A stretch of 20,741 nucleotides of DNA from positions 1-20,741 of the forward strand of contig JAYMSP010003182.1 in assembly GCA_036897095.1 (NCBI GenBank), read 5' to 3'. The DNA is from Plantago elongata. Lineage: Eukaryota; Streptophyta; Magnoliopsida; Lamiales; Plantaginaceae. Below the pieces are notes generated by a model. It saw only the letters and a program-made list of their open reading frames with translations, was not told the DNA's origin and searched no databases. This document shows positions 10,470 to 20,741 of this stretch, one piece after another. Both the position numbers and the translations under genes were made by a program. The number at the start of each line of letters is the position of its first letter. Position 1 is the stretch's first letter.

Positions 10470-13400
10470 TCAATCAGAAAAATTGAGGGCAGTTTTAATC
10501 TTCTGGATTGTGGAGCTTATCAGAGTGTGCACAGTGGCCACGGACTCCATCGTCAGATGCTTCGACACTGTGTTGCAGCAGACGAGTATCTGAAAAGAAA
10601 CTGTTAACAACGAACCATTGAAGCGACTTTGAGATGAACTGCTAGAGGCTCCGTTGTCAGCCCGGCCATCTGGAGAAATCACAAATCCTGAGGGTAGGAT
10701 TGGCACACTATCGGGATCTCCACCGCTGACAATTAATTCGATGGACTTGAGATCAGTTGGAGCGTAAATTATCATAGCTCCCAGGTCATCGATGCTGCTC
10801 TCTTGAAGAACCAGCATGTTGTTCTCATTTGTTATGAAAGGCTGTGTCACAAAAACAAATTCAGTGCAGCATCAACATCATACAAGTATTCTTGACCCTG
10901 AAACATCTATAATCGTAAATAATATCTCCAGATGTGGAGCAAAGAATCTAATCAGATACAATTTTCGTGCAAGTAATGTGCCAAGGTTCATTAGAGTGAA
11001 AGTACTGTGCCAAGTTCATTTACCTGGACGATGGAGATGCAGTTTCCAGGATGTGTCCCAGTTGAGACATAGGCAATTGTATTGACAGGATTCCCGTTGG
11101 CTAGCACATCCCACTGCAGCAGAGTGATCGAGTGTTACATCTCTACCATTTTCAAATACTTTAAAGGAAATGAAACGTAATTTGATCAGTAAACAATACC
11201 TCAGCTCTCTTCTGCTCATCTTTGAAAAATTCAAAGAGATTCATGTACGAAATTGGAAGCCAGAGAGAGGCTGCTGCACTAACCATAAAGCCATCAGGCT
11301 GGCCTGTTCCACTGCTTTTCCTCATAGAGACACGGACGCCAGTGTTGTTAAACTCCGCCAAGTGTGGAAAATCAAGTTTATCCGACATGCTCAATAATTC
11401 AAAGAAGCTTTGCACCACTCTATGAGAAACCTTCATTAAGTTACTCCGACCTTCAGCAGAGTCTATCACTGGGAAAATGGGACCAAAAAAAAAAAAAAAA
11501 GAGCAGCAAGAAAAAATGAACAGGTGTTTAATTATAAAACAATGTTTTCATTAGCATGCACTGTATGCAAATTATTACCCCCTCCAAGTTCATGTGTAGG
11601 TAAGGTTAGGCCCATTGAGAATGCGAATCTCTCACATGCTCTCTGAAGACTAGTAATCCACCTTTTTGCTCCATATGATTGATGTCCACAGATCAATTCT
11701 CTATATAGACGATGAGTAGATGACTTGTCATCAACTTGAACGTGTTCAACCCACGTCATCTATCAAGAAAAACAATTAAGAATAAAGTGATAATAAAGAT
11801 GAATATATATATGCAGAAGATTTTATGGAGACCTCTAGTAGAGCGGTGTCGCAGGAGTCAGGACTAAGTGCAAGAGTAACGCGAGGCATGCACATTATCA
11901 ACTTTTAATCACTTGAAATGAACCAAAGAAGGCAGCAGACTTCCAAACATTGTAAGATATATAAGGAAATTATATATCCTAATTCATCCTAGGAAAAACA
12001 AACGGTGAGTTAATGGTCTTGCTCAAAAACTTACAAATGATTTCCCATCTGGTAGATCTTCAATCATACACCCTGAAGGAAGCTTCCAGGAACGGGTTGG
12101 AGCAGCATCCTGGAGTTCTCTCATGAAATCATATGATACATCTACCATCATCCAAGTGTTTGAATTGAATTGTCGACAGTAGCGAATAAAGAATAACTCC
12201 CTAGGAGCCACAAGAGGCGACAAAATGTGCATTTTTTCATACATCTGTACCAATACAATCACTTTAAATATCATATGACATCATGGTTTGGCATAGAAGA
12301 AAGTTTAGAATGGCTTTACCAAGTGCAGAGAACCACCAGTGCCTTCAGTATCTATTATCGCAATGGTTTTTGCCTTCGTGACAATAGTAGGAAGTGCATT
12401 CTTCCATTTAGTCTGCAACATTACAGAAATAAAGTTTCATCGTAATCAATTTAATTGAGCAATAAACACGCAATAACCTAGAGAACAGTCATAAGAGTTA
12501 ATACCCCATCAAGAAACATGTCCATCAGATGTATTGCAGCCATTGCCACCTCGCCTGACGCTTTTGATGATTCGGTCCGAGCACTAGCAGATTTTAAATG
12601 ATTTGCCTTTGGGAAAAGCTTCTCATAATTATCATGATTAAGCGTGTATCTTCCCTCGGTCCGAGACTTCATCCACAGAGGCTCGTTCAAGCGTATAAGC
12701 TCAGCAAGTTCACCCATGGCAGCAACAGCAGTCTTAATTATGCTAGACTTATCGGTCATCTGTATTTGGGTAGCAGGATATGTCACCATAGGATTCATTG
12801 AAGTCCCAGGTACTTGTTCAGGATCAAGAGAAGGGTTAATTCCACTCCCTTCACCCTGAAAATGATTCCCGGCCATGCTTGGGAATGGCTCAATTCCAGA
12901 TGGAGGCATCATTGATTTGCCCACGGTATTGGAGAAGTGGTTCATTGTCCGCTCATACTGAAATGTAAATTGATATGCACATAAAGAGATGTTCCAAATA
13001 TAAATAAAATGATCTCTGCAAACACATTATAGCTTTATTCTAGTGATGCAACCATCGCCTTGTTTATTGACCATTCTTCACTTAATTCAGAGTCAATCTA
13101 GTGCAAAGTCTGCCGGCACTTGTTGCAATTACTAGAAATTGTGCAAAGTGCTTCCACATGAGAGATAATTAGCGTAATATACTCGAGTATTTTTATAACT
13201 TTTAGATACATTGCATCATATGTGCATAAAATTTAGAGAAAATCTAAAGGTAGAATTTGTGCAAGGCACATAAATTGCAAACTGGAACATCTTATATTCG
13301 CATAAAAAGTAAATAACTAAGTAATAACCATTAGCAAACCACCCATTTAACTGAAGTTAATTGAAGATTCTTGTAAATACTCTATAGTATAATTTCTAAA

Positions 13401-14828
13401 TTACTCTAGCTAGCTCTTCTGATCCAACTAGGAAGTTCAAACATAGGTTGCAAAATAATTTATTTATGTTAGATCGAGAATATTGTCTTCAATTAAAACA
13501 AAGATGAATGGCATATTAAAATGATTCTGTATAAATTTGTAACAGTCACCTCTTCTTTCAGCCGCGCATTCTCCATTCTGAGTCTCTCTAAGTTGAGCTG
13601 TTTCTCATCTTCACTGAGATTTGAACCACTACATTCTGGACATAAGACATGTTTCAGCGACTCTTGCATCGCAATATTCTCGCAGCGAAGTTTTTCATTA
13701 TCCGCCTTTAGGACATGGTTGTCTGCTCTGCTATTCATAGCCTGATTCATAATTCCAAAAAAACAGTTAGATAACCATAGATGAGTATGATAAGTAAGAG
13801 TAGTCTCATATAGATGCACTCAATTCTTTTAACAAGTGCTACCACTGTCCCAGAATCCGGCTTTCCAGTTCACTATTCACATTACTCGTTTGAAAATATA
13901 ACTTAAAAATATTATTAAAAACTACAAAACATTTTGGTGACTATTATTTTATGGAAAGAATTAGTAAATATTGTCAACTTAAATTGGTCCGCTTAAATTT
14001 TCCAATTAATTCGAAAGAGAAGTACATCAACGGACCGCCAAAAAACTTTAAATGGTAAGACAACTGTGAATGGCGGGAATAGTAATAACCGCATAGCACC
14101 TTTGTCTGCGTTCTCTTATTTTGAAACCAAAACTTAATCTGCTTAGGGTCTAGTCCTAGGTTCCTGCCCAATTCCCGCCTTTGATTTTCATCAGGATGGG
14201 GGCATTTCTTAAAAAACCTGCAAACATATCAGAAGTTTGAAACTGCAAAAAAATAAAACAAAAGGAGCTATGAAGAGCATCTATGTAAGTCGATCAGATC
14301 AAGATCCACACAAAAATTCAAGAAACTATTCGAATATCATTCAACCATCAAATGAGAAATCTTGGATCATTGAAACTGCAACTGTGTCTGATAACCACGT
14401 GGTGATATTGAAATCGCAGATATGATTTCTAAAGGAAAGTACTTGCTACTTACTAGAACTAACAAAAGTGATTTTTTTCCTTTATCATCATAAAGGTTGT
14501 ATCATGCTTATGTAATGTCATAATATAGAAAAGAAAAGATAGCACAAACATCTTTGTTGAGAAAGTGAGTGCATGTTGGTATATGCTCAAAAGGCTTGAT
14601 ATATTTAAAAATATTAAAGGGTAGAATGACAGGAGGAGAAAAATAACAGGTTCATTTGCAGCAAAAAACAATGTAGATTCAATTAAAAATGCAGGAGTTG
14701 CTAAGTTTTTACGCTTCAAGTTGTTGAATTTGTTCAGCAGAATGGCGATGGCAGTGCCTCTTGCCCTTGCCTTTATTAGAGTTGCTGCCGTCATTGCCAG
14801 ATCCACTCCCTCCAGGCCCTAATTCCAT
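10470..14828 (-). CDS. HDG11-like: Class IV homeodomain-leucine zipper START protein (HDG11/ROC8-like), ten coding exons, complete
   Basis: Coding exons on the minus strand: 14828-14713, 14217-14100, 13741-13550, 12957-12505, 12412-12320, 12244-12035, 11759-11579, 11468-11200, 11113-11024 and 10841-10470. Together they are 2094 nt (697 residues), all GT-AG, with no internal stop. A Gly/Ser-rich N-terminus precedes the homeodomain (about 22-81), whose helix 3 carries WFQNKR at 69-74. A zipper-loop-zipper follows (79-142), with the family's CxxC pair (Cys112, Cys115). A START domain (about 210-438) contains [24 protein letters not shown] and WVEHV. The C-terminal region includes WDVLANG, GNCISI, LQESS, IYAP and LPSGF, and a Ser run at 640-644. 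Members bind L1-box DNA as dimers in the nucleus and control epidermis, trichome and cuticle genes. HDG11 is also linked to drought tolerance. Family assignment is firm. The exact orthologue is less sure, since HDG12- or HDG8/9/10-type relatives are also close. Confidence 0.95.
12958..13549 (-). other. Intron 3 of the HD-Zip gene (592 nt), nothing else recognised
   Basis: It is bounded by the donor after AAAGAAGAG (exon end 13550) and the acceptor TTTCAG before TATGAG (exon start 12957). The interior is AT-rich, without repeats or open frames that I can assign. Confidence 0.8.
14218..14712 (-). other. Intron 1 of the HD-Zip gene (495 nt), containing a palindromic G-box
   Basis: The intron splits the homeodomain inside codon 39 (GC then G, Ala) just after QQLE, a position I recall being split in related genes. 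Its donor is GTAAAA at 14712 and its acceptor TTGCAG ends at 14218. Near its middle is the perfect 10-bp palindrome ACCACGTGGT. Confidence 0.85.
14394..14403. promoter_or_regulatory. Palindromic G-box (ACCACGTGGT) in HD-Zip intron 1
   Basis: This is a perfect 10-bp palindrome around CACGTG, the core bound by plant bHLH and bZIP factors. It lies within the first coding intron, where regulatory sites are common in this gene class. Function is inferred from the motif only. Confidence 0.35.
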
Positions 14829-15046
14829 CTTCTTTACTCAAAGAAAAAGAGTATTTGGTTCCTAAAAACTGAATTCCACAGTGATTATTAGTAAGAGGAT
14901 AAAGACAGAATTTTGGGTAGTGATGGAATGCAGTTTCTACTGTAACAAATGGTTCAAGTATGAGGAATGTGATGAGTAGACAAATTCAGGGATCCTCAGT
15001 TTCTTTATTGCTTCAAAGTGGTATGCAAAATTAAGTGATGTTACTT

Positions 15047-15054
15047 TTTATATA
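15047..15054 (-). promoter_or_regulatory. TATA-like box upstream of the HD-Zip gene
   Basis: TATATAAA, within TATATATAAAAA on the minus strand, lies about 220 bp before the ATG at 14828. A start about 30 bp downstream would give a leader of roughly 185-190 nt, pyrimidine-rich near the end. An alternative is a leader spliced from further upstream. TTTTTAG at about 14862-14868 is a possible acceptor. A-T rich matches of this kind are common here, so confidence is modest. Confidence 0.35.
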
Positions 15055-16457
15055 TAAACAGAATGACAGCAAAAGTACTCCAAAATATAAAATGAAGAAC
15101 GCGGGGTTAAGGAAATACTCTATCTGAAATAACAGGAATATATGCACAGCGATATATAATTTAGTTATGCAAGTCATGAAACACGATCTCTCATCTGAAA
15201 GACAGTGCTTACTCGGTGGAGGAGTTAATACCTCTAGATTATGATGCCAATCTTCAGAATGAAACAATTAAGAGAAGATGAATGAGATAATTAAATTGTT
15301 TTGTAGAAGCTATCCTCCTGTTATGTAGTTATAGTTGGGTATTAAGTATTCAAATAATTATGCTCATTATAAATGGTAGGTATTGAAAAATAGGTAATAT
15401 TTGTTCAACATGGATTATTAATAAACATGATGAACCTAGACTACAGTAATAAATAGATAATGGCTTTTCAGGTAGAATATCGCATCAGGAAATCATTTTT
15501 AAGCATCAAAATTTTATTATCAGAATCTGACATTAATTGATGAAGATCCTTGAATATTTCCTGGAGATTATTTAAGATATGGCAGAGTCAAACATGTTTC
15601 CAGGTTGTCCAACGATATAACAAGCTATAGTGATACGAACTTATCGTTTCAAGTAAACATTGAGGTTCACAAGCAATATCAGTGTTCATGTGTGGAAGAC
15701 TAACAAGACAAGTTCGGTGGATCAACTTAAAAGTTAGTCAGTTGTCCTACTCAATCTACTAATCTTGAGTTTGAATGGAATCGTTGGATTTGTAAAATTT
15801 AAGTAAGTCCTAATTGTCAATGCACCCATCATTTATAGGCGGTCTTGACTATTGATAATTTATGTCACTAAAGAAGGTTACTTGCTTTTATTCATCTAAT
15901 TTCTCCCTACTGAGTATATTACGCTCATATAGTTACCCAACCATTTATCTTATTACTAACTTTTGTCAAGATTTCCTGATGATTGTATATGGCATTTGAC
16001 CACCATGATGATAAACACACCATCAGCGACTATAAATGACAAGGGCATTCAAAATAAAAGGATAGTTGAACAAATTCAACAGAAAACTTCATCCACTGGT
16101 CTTTGAACACCTTTCTATAAAGTCTATCATTAGAATCCCCAAAAACAGTATTTCTTTTAAGTATAGTAACTTAAATTCCACATTAAACATATGCCATAAT
16201 GGAATACTTTGCCACTCCTTGTTTCATCATTCCAAACCAAGAATTCTATTAAAGCAATTTAATTAGCAGCACGGCAGCAACATAAGAGAGTAGTTGTTAG
16301 ACGTCCTTTCCCCAAGGTTATACAACAAGGTGATTGCACATATATCACGGGATTTTAGATAATGCGACAAATAGCATTTGCATTGCAGTCGTGTCAGCAG
16401 AGAAATCTTGCGTCTGCTCTTAACGACCTCATAATTTTAGATATTTATGGTTAAACT

Positions 16458-16465
16458 TACATTTA
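16458..16465 (-). promoter_or_regulatory. L1-box match (TAAATGTA) upstream of the HD-Zip gene
   Basis: TAAATGTA fits the consensus TAAATG(C/T)A bound by class IV HD-Zip proteins, about 1.6 kb upstream of the HD-Zip ATG and on the same strand. Family members are known to use L1 boxes for epidermal expression and feedback. A match is expected by chance fairly often in DNA this AT-rich. Confidence 0.25.
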
Positions 16466-17133
16466 TAACACCTTCTCCAATGAGCCATATAGTTCTATAA
16501 TAATAAACCACTGGATAGACTGAGGATTCTTTAGTTATCCCCCACTAGAGTACCACGAACTGGTACAGTACTACAGTGTCTTACACTTGGCAGTCTTGGC
16601 TATAATTTTTGTATGCATCATAAGTAACACTCTAACCTTCATTATTTCAATCGTAACTAAATGTCCTTCAAATATATTTTGCAACATCAAAACACTTGAG
16701 AGTCTCGTAATTTCAATTAGTCTTTAATAAAAATGAAACATATAATTATAATACAGAACTACTAGACTAATCAGAAACTCTTCACGACTTCAGCTATAAT
16801 TGTCATAGTTTAGTTTAACAATAATACTCAAACCAATAATTGTATACTATAAATTGTACATCGCTAAATTGATAGGAGAGCATCTTTCAGCTTTATATTA
16901 AGTAAACCTTTTAATTTGTGTAATTACTGTAGCGGTTCTCCTGTGGCATCAGTAATAGCCATTAATCATCATTTAGTTAGATCGTTGTATTAAGGGCACA
17001 GCACAATTAAGTAGACACTGAAATCCAGTAGCAGTTCATAATTCATAGCCAGAAAGACAATGGCATAAATGACATCCAATCATACTGGAACTAAGAATGA
17101 AGAAGCAAGTGGAAGAAGAACAAAAGTGAAATG

Positions 17134-17141
17134 TGCATTTA
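17134..17141 (-). promoter_or_regulatory. L1-box match (TAAATGCA) upstream of the HD-Zip gene
   Basis: The perfect L1-box TAAATGCA lies on the minus strand, about 2.3 kb before the HD-Zip ATG and 16 bp downstream of a strong minus-strand splice donor. Together with the match near 16.46 kb it would allow self- or cross-regulation by HD-Zip IV factors. This is inferred from the motif alone. Confidence 0.3.
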
Positions 17142-17157
17142 AACATAATTTTCTTAC

Positions 17158-17224
17158 CTTTAATACAATATGCAGCCTGGTTGACAAATAGCGTTCCTTT
17201 ATTGCCATATTGTCTTTCATTCAT
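17158..17224 (-). other. Exon-like segment ending in a strong 5' splice site; possible leader exon of the HD-Zip gene
   Basis: On the minus strand an ATG at 17224 opens a frame of 22 full codons running up to AAAG|GTAAGAA, with GT at 17157-17156, close to the ideal plant donor. The peptide matches nothing I recognise. HD-Zip IV genes often have an intron in the 5' UTR, so this could be a non-coding leader exon joined to an acceptor just before the ATG at 14828. It could equally be chance. The upstream limit of any exon cannot be seen. Confidence 0.2.
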
Positions 17225-17794
17225 CTTTCAATCTTGTTCAATTATTGCTTGACAAAGAATCACGCACAGTTCCCCAACAACAACAAAAAAGGGATAATTT
17301 GCAGCTCCGCTGGTGGGCAGTTTCTTCTCCTAGCTCCATTCATCCTTGTATCCACTTCTCCCAACTCCGTGTACAAATCATGATCACAAGTACACAGTGA
17401 AAGATTAGGCAACACTGCTTTATCTTGCACATGTACACTTCAACAAGAAAAAGTAAATACATCATTAACGAGACAGTCGTACGTACATTGACGTCGCTTG
17501 CAACCTCAAGAGCTTATCATGCACAGCTCAGCATCTTTTGAGAAAAAGACATACAGAGATAATAATCTTACCAGGAATCAACTGGGACACAACAGAAGCC
17601 AAAATACTAGACTGCGCCATGCCTCCACCCTTGTCTTTCTCAACTAAAAACTAAAGATCAGTTCTAACGCATTCAATGTTAGGTACACGAACCGGCAAGA
17701 TCTAAGGGAATGCTCCCTAAATAATCATTAGTACTTAGTGCGGCATATGTTCTCAAAAAACATGCAACAATTTGACCAGCCAATTAATATCTAG

Positions 17795-18064
17795 TTGCAA
17801 AGCAACAGAGGTTCAATCCATTCCACCTCAGCCATTATTAGAGTGGTAGTTGCAGCAGGATATGAGAGCCACTTCATCCAGCCCCCAGCAGCAAGTTCTT
17901 ACACATCAGTGACCATTTGCAGTGGTGGCATACTGCTGCGCGGGCAAATTGGCTTTCAAGATCCTGTAACACGATCCCCAGCAAAGATTGTACGGACTTG
18001 CCACTGTGAACTGAGTGAATGGTTCTCACATCGTACCAAAACGGGAATGTATTGGAGCATTTAA
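17795..18064. other. Higher-GC block of unknown identity
   Basis: This stretch is clearly richer in G+C than the flanking DNA. It is open for about 89 codons on the plus strand, and an overlapping minus-strand frame is open too. Neither translation resembles a family that I know, and neither has flanking splice sites that build a longer model. It may be a decayed mobile element or gene fragment, or part of a long non-coding transcript. Confidence 0.3.
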
Positions 18065-18289
18065 TCTTTAAAAACATAGTAAAATAAACTAACGAATAGT
18101 GCACGGGAACAAGCGAAATGGAAGGAAAGCAACAAAATATAAACATGGATACACCAAATGATGTACTAATTTCTGAATCTAGAAGACTACAACAAAGTAA
18201 AGTAAGCTTGGGTAGTTGGGTATTAACTCATAACAGAAGCAAGAAGTGATCCTAAAGCAAAATACAGAATGGGCATGCTGAATCCTTAA

Positions 18290-18550
18290 AAGTCACAAAC
18301 AATCAACAAAATTTTGATTTTTCAGATAACCAGAGTACTTATAGGTCTTCGATTTTTCAGATTACCAGAATACTTAATAAGCCTAAAGTCACAAACAATG
18401 AACAAAGTTTTGATTTTTGAGATTACCAGAGTACATATAGGTCTAAAGTTTTGATTTTTCAGATTACCAGGGTACTTAAATGTGTAACACTAAAAGGAAA
18501 ATGGAATCTTAGTGAAGTATAATAGTTCACAAAGTTTTGATTTTTCAGTT
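18290..18550. repeat. Clustered short direct repeats (GATTTTTCAGATTACCAG unit)
   Basis: GATTTTTCAG recurs at 18316, 18351, 18453 and 18539, and as GATTTTTGAG at 18412. Most copies are followed by ATTACCAG(A/G)(G/A)TAC and a TATAGGTCT or TTAATAAGCC tail. The preceding CACAAACAAT box occurs at about 18296 and again about 95 bp later, showing a duplication of about 95 bp on top of units of 35-41 bp. It lies just downstream of the ILP1-like stop codon, possibly in its 3' UTR. Confidence 0.8.
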
Positions 18551-18874
18551 GATGCAACATAGCTAGGTAAAGAAAGGCCATGAAAAATTTCCTGGCAACT
18601 GTACGACCGTAGAACAACATTTCCATCTTCATTAAAAAACAAGATACACATCAAGTCACAGGCTCATTTTTGCAGACCCAATTCTTTTCAAGTTCTTATC
18701 TAGTCCCATCTTGCAGTACAAGTGTACAACCTAGGAATGTTTGTTGTGTGATGAGCGATGAACTGGGAAGTATTAAAAAATGCTGTGTTTCGAATGGCAT
18801 TCGATGAAATCCAGCAATCTTTGACTTGGCAAGACAGCTAAATTTTGAAAAGCTCTTCTAATCAAACAATCAAA

Positions 18875-20741
18875 CTAGAGTGCCTCCCTGAGATTGAAAG
18901 TTCTCGACAGTTGCCTTGCCTGGTCATACTGATTGAGCTCCACGAGCATTTTCCTCAGACGCCTAACCAAGTCACTGTTTTCGGGTTCAATGGCACCAGT
19001 ACTATACCGCGTCTCAAGAGTCCTTGAAATCAACATTAAATAGTCTACCAAAGGTTGCAACTTTCGGCTGCAAGAGATGAGATAAGAAAAAGAATTAGTA
19101 TGCAAATACAAAAAGCATAATACACGAGTTTTATTAATATTCAACAAACAAGTACTCAATTACGTATAAGCACCTATCTACTGGAGAAGCCAATATAAGA
19201 TTTTCAGTCAAGAAGAATACATGAAAACTTCTATACATGGTCAACCACTCAACCCCTTGAACAAAGTTTCAATTCACTCCAAGTACTCCCTGCTTATATT
19301 TTAAGACCATAATGAGTAAATAGAAGTGTTTGGACATTCTGTGTTATCATCATATACATGCCACAAAGATTTAGTTTAATAGAGTTCCAAACTTCCAACC
19401 CAGTATTAGTAACAGTTTAACCTGCAATGGACATATATGCACAGAGATAACCAAGACGTGCCGGGAAAAACTTGAGTAGTTCTGAGCCTCTAATTTAACA
19501 GAATCAAATGTCACCATAAGCCAGAAGCAGCTCCATCATTCAGTTCAGGATAAACAAATGGCATTCAAAATCTAATCAAACCTGTGTAAATGAGGTACTG
19601 AAAAACATGATACCACATTAGTCATACCTCCGATCCACTGTAACACTTTGGCCTGCCCAGACGCCATCCATTGAAGCAATAACTCTCTCAGTCCGCGAGA
19701 TTGCATCATGAATATTTGAACGTATGCTCCTAAGATGAGGGAGTACCTTGCCACATAAAAGATTATCTAGTGCAATATTCTCCAGAACAGGCATTGCAAG
19801 GATCTCACTCCACAAGCATATGTTCCTCATCAAGCGAACAGATCTTCCAAACCGGTAAGCCGCCACTCGAGCTGCATTTGGGACCACATTCATTTCGTGT
19901 GGGTTCCACGTCGGGACCTAACATTTCAGAATACAAGTACTCAGATCAGATTATGGTGCTTTAATATGTCAACACTCAAAAAGAGAAGTCACTGTTAAAC
20001 AGGAGTATGGTTGTACAAATATAGAAAACATTACCACAATATCAGCCACAGCATTAGTGAGACGATCGCGAATGATAGCTATCAACCCTCCAAGTGAAGA
20101 GCTGGAAAGATCAACATATGTGACAACCAATTTCACAGAAGAAACAGCGAACTTTGTTTCGCGGGTACTAAGCATGTCCCAGCAAGAAGCGAGCTGGTGG
20201 CTCAAAATAGGAATTGCAAGTTTCCCCACGAGGTCAGGAATAAGATTCAAATCAGCATCATTTTCGTCCAGTGTATCTTCATCCTCTCGAATACCATAAT
20301 TAAACAGCAAGGAATGCCTGAAAAACATGAAGGACATGAAAAAATTAACAACCACTCATGCGACTAAAGCCTTCAGTATTTAATTACTCTGGAATATGCA
20401 TGCAATGAACCAAAGATGAAGATATTTAATTTCTGATACTACTACAAATTTACAATGCATGATTGCCTTTTTTCTTTTTTCTTTTTTCTTTTTATATTTC
20501 ATGTTTAGTGCAAAAACATGCTCCTCCTATGCTAAGAGAGTACGCACATTAGCCAACTAATGTGGCATGTGCAGGATTACTCAATCTTAAACACAAAAAA
20601 GGCCTGATAATGAGAGTGTTCCAATATGATGTCCAGGCATTATGTTCGTGTTACTAACCATGTCATGTCATTAAAATCTGCATCATCATGAAGGGGATCC
20701 CACTTTAAAAGCTCCAGCCTTACATAAGGGGAAAAAAGAGC
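18875..20741 (-). CDS. ILP1: ILP1-like GCFC-domain protein (PAXBP1 homologue), C-terminal four exons, 5' end beyond the window
   Basis: Exons on the minus strand: 20741-20659 (continues past the edge), 20317-20035, 19917-19628 and 19067-18875. They give 849 nt in one frame (282 residues and TAG). Landmarks in order are FSPYVRLELLKWDPLH, the acidic DEDTLDENDADLNLIPDLV, SCWDMLSTRETK, VPNAARVAAYRFG, SVRLMRNICLW, LLCGKVLPH, RKLQPLVDY, KKMLVELN-like RKMLVELNQYD and the terminal REAL. These match the C-terminal GCFC region of Arabidopsis ILP1 and vertebrate PAXBP1. ILP1 was described as a nuclear repressor affecting endoreduplication. It also works with NTR1 in spliceosome disassembly and miRNA gene expression. 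All three visible introns are GT-AG, and phases agree. No damage is seen. The N-terminal half lies to the right of the window. Confidence 0.93.
20467..20495. repeat. (CTTTTTT)n simple repeat in an ILP1 intron
   Basis: About four units of CTTTTTT occur in a row within the intron between 20318 and 20658. On the transcribed strand this is an A-rich purine tract more than 140 nt from the acceptor, so it is not the polypyrimidine tract of that intron. Confidence 0.85.

Larger units (their letters stand above)
14829..18874. other. Upstream/intergenic region between the HD-Zip gene and the ILP1-like gene
   Basis: About 4 kb with no gene that I can support. Contents seen: a TATA-like box at 15047-15054, L1-box matches at 16458-16465 and 17134-17141, and an exon-like segment ending in a strong donor at 17157. 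There is also a higher-GC block at 17795-18064 and a short-repeat cluster at 18290-18550. The stretch 15300-16440 is AT-rich, without repeats or open frames worth naming. The right end should contain the 3' UTR of the ILP1-like gene. Confidence 0.6.

Noticed and set aside
11486..11502. A-run as a possible retrotransposon poly(A) tail
   Set aside because: It is the polypyrimidine tract (T-run on the minus strand) before the acceptor of HD-Zip exon 8.
14459..14712. C-terminal half of a 115-codon minus-strand frame over HD-Zip exon 1
   Set aside because: It lies in the wrong frame or in intron 1. The homeodomain continues only through the GT at 14712 to the exon at 14217.
16066..16266. 66-codon plus-strand frame in the HD-Zip upstream region
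   Set aside because: No ATG-supported start, no similarity, AT-rich composition typical of chance open frames, and no splice context.
17800..17825. tRNA-like T-loop (GGTTCAATCC)
   Set aside because: The flanking bases do not form a T stem, and no matching acceptor, D or anticodon arms are present.

Overview
This window is nuclear DNA from a flowering plant, most likely a eudicot. It is AT-rich, its genes are split by GT-AG introns, and it has long low-complexity intergenic and intronic stretches. Three plant protein families are recognisable, plus one broken gene copy. I could not fix the genus or family of the plant. No CRISPR array, operon, virus, rRNA or tRNA gene was found.

Layout from left to right. 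(1) 129-781 (-) is a degenerate, intron-less copy of RPB5, the fifth subunit of nuclear RNA polymerases, broken by two frameshifts and carrying an in-frame 18-bp tandem duplication. (2) 782-2770 is AT-rich intergenic DNA with a 47-bp tandem repeat. (3) 3135-9297 (+) is an intact nine-exon gene for a 693-residue lipase-family alpha/beta hydrolase. Upstream lie an ABRE/G-box and a pyrimidine-rich leader with a 12-codon upstream ORF, and its first intron carries a degenerate triplicated repeat. (4) 9298-10469 is the convergent intergenic/3'-UTR zone, with a conspicuous hairpin at 10074-10136. (5) 10470-14828 (-) is an intact ten-exon class IV HD-Zip (homeodomain, zipper-loop-zipper, START) transcription factor gene of the HDG11/ROC8 type, encoding 697 residues. 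(6) 14829-18874 is its upstream region, with a TATA-like box, two L1-box matches, an orphan strong 5' splice site, a higher-GC block and a cluster of short repeats. (7) 18875-20741 (-) holds the last four coding exons of an ILP1/GCFC (PAXBP1-like) gene that runs off the right edge.

All splice models were derived by hand. In each complete gene the exon lengths sum to a multiple of three (2082 nt for the hydrolase, 2094 nt for the HD-Zip gene), and reading continues without a stop through recognisable family sequence. This is the main support for the models. The genes have unrelated roles (lipid/ester hydrolysis, epidermal transcription control, nuclear RNA/transcription factor), and nothing suggests a cluster working together. 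I see no convincing undescribed system. The best leads are the 3' hairpin, the triplicated intron, the unexplained higher-GC block and the upstream control elements of the HD-Zip gene.
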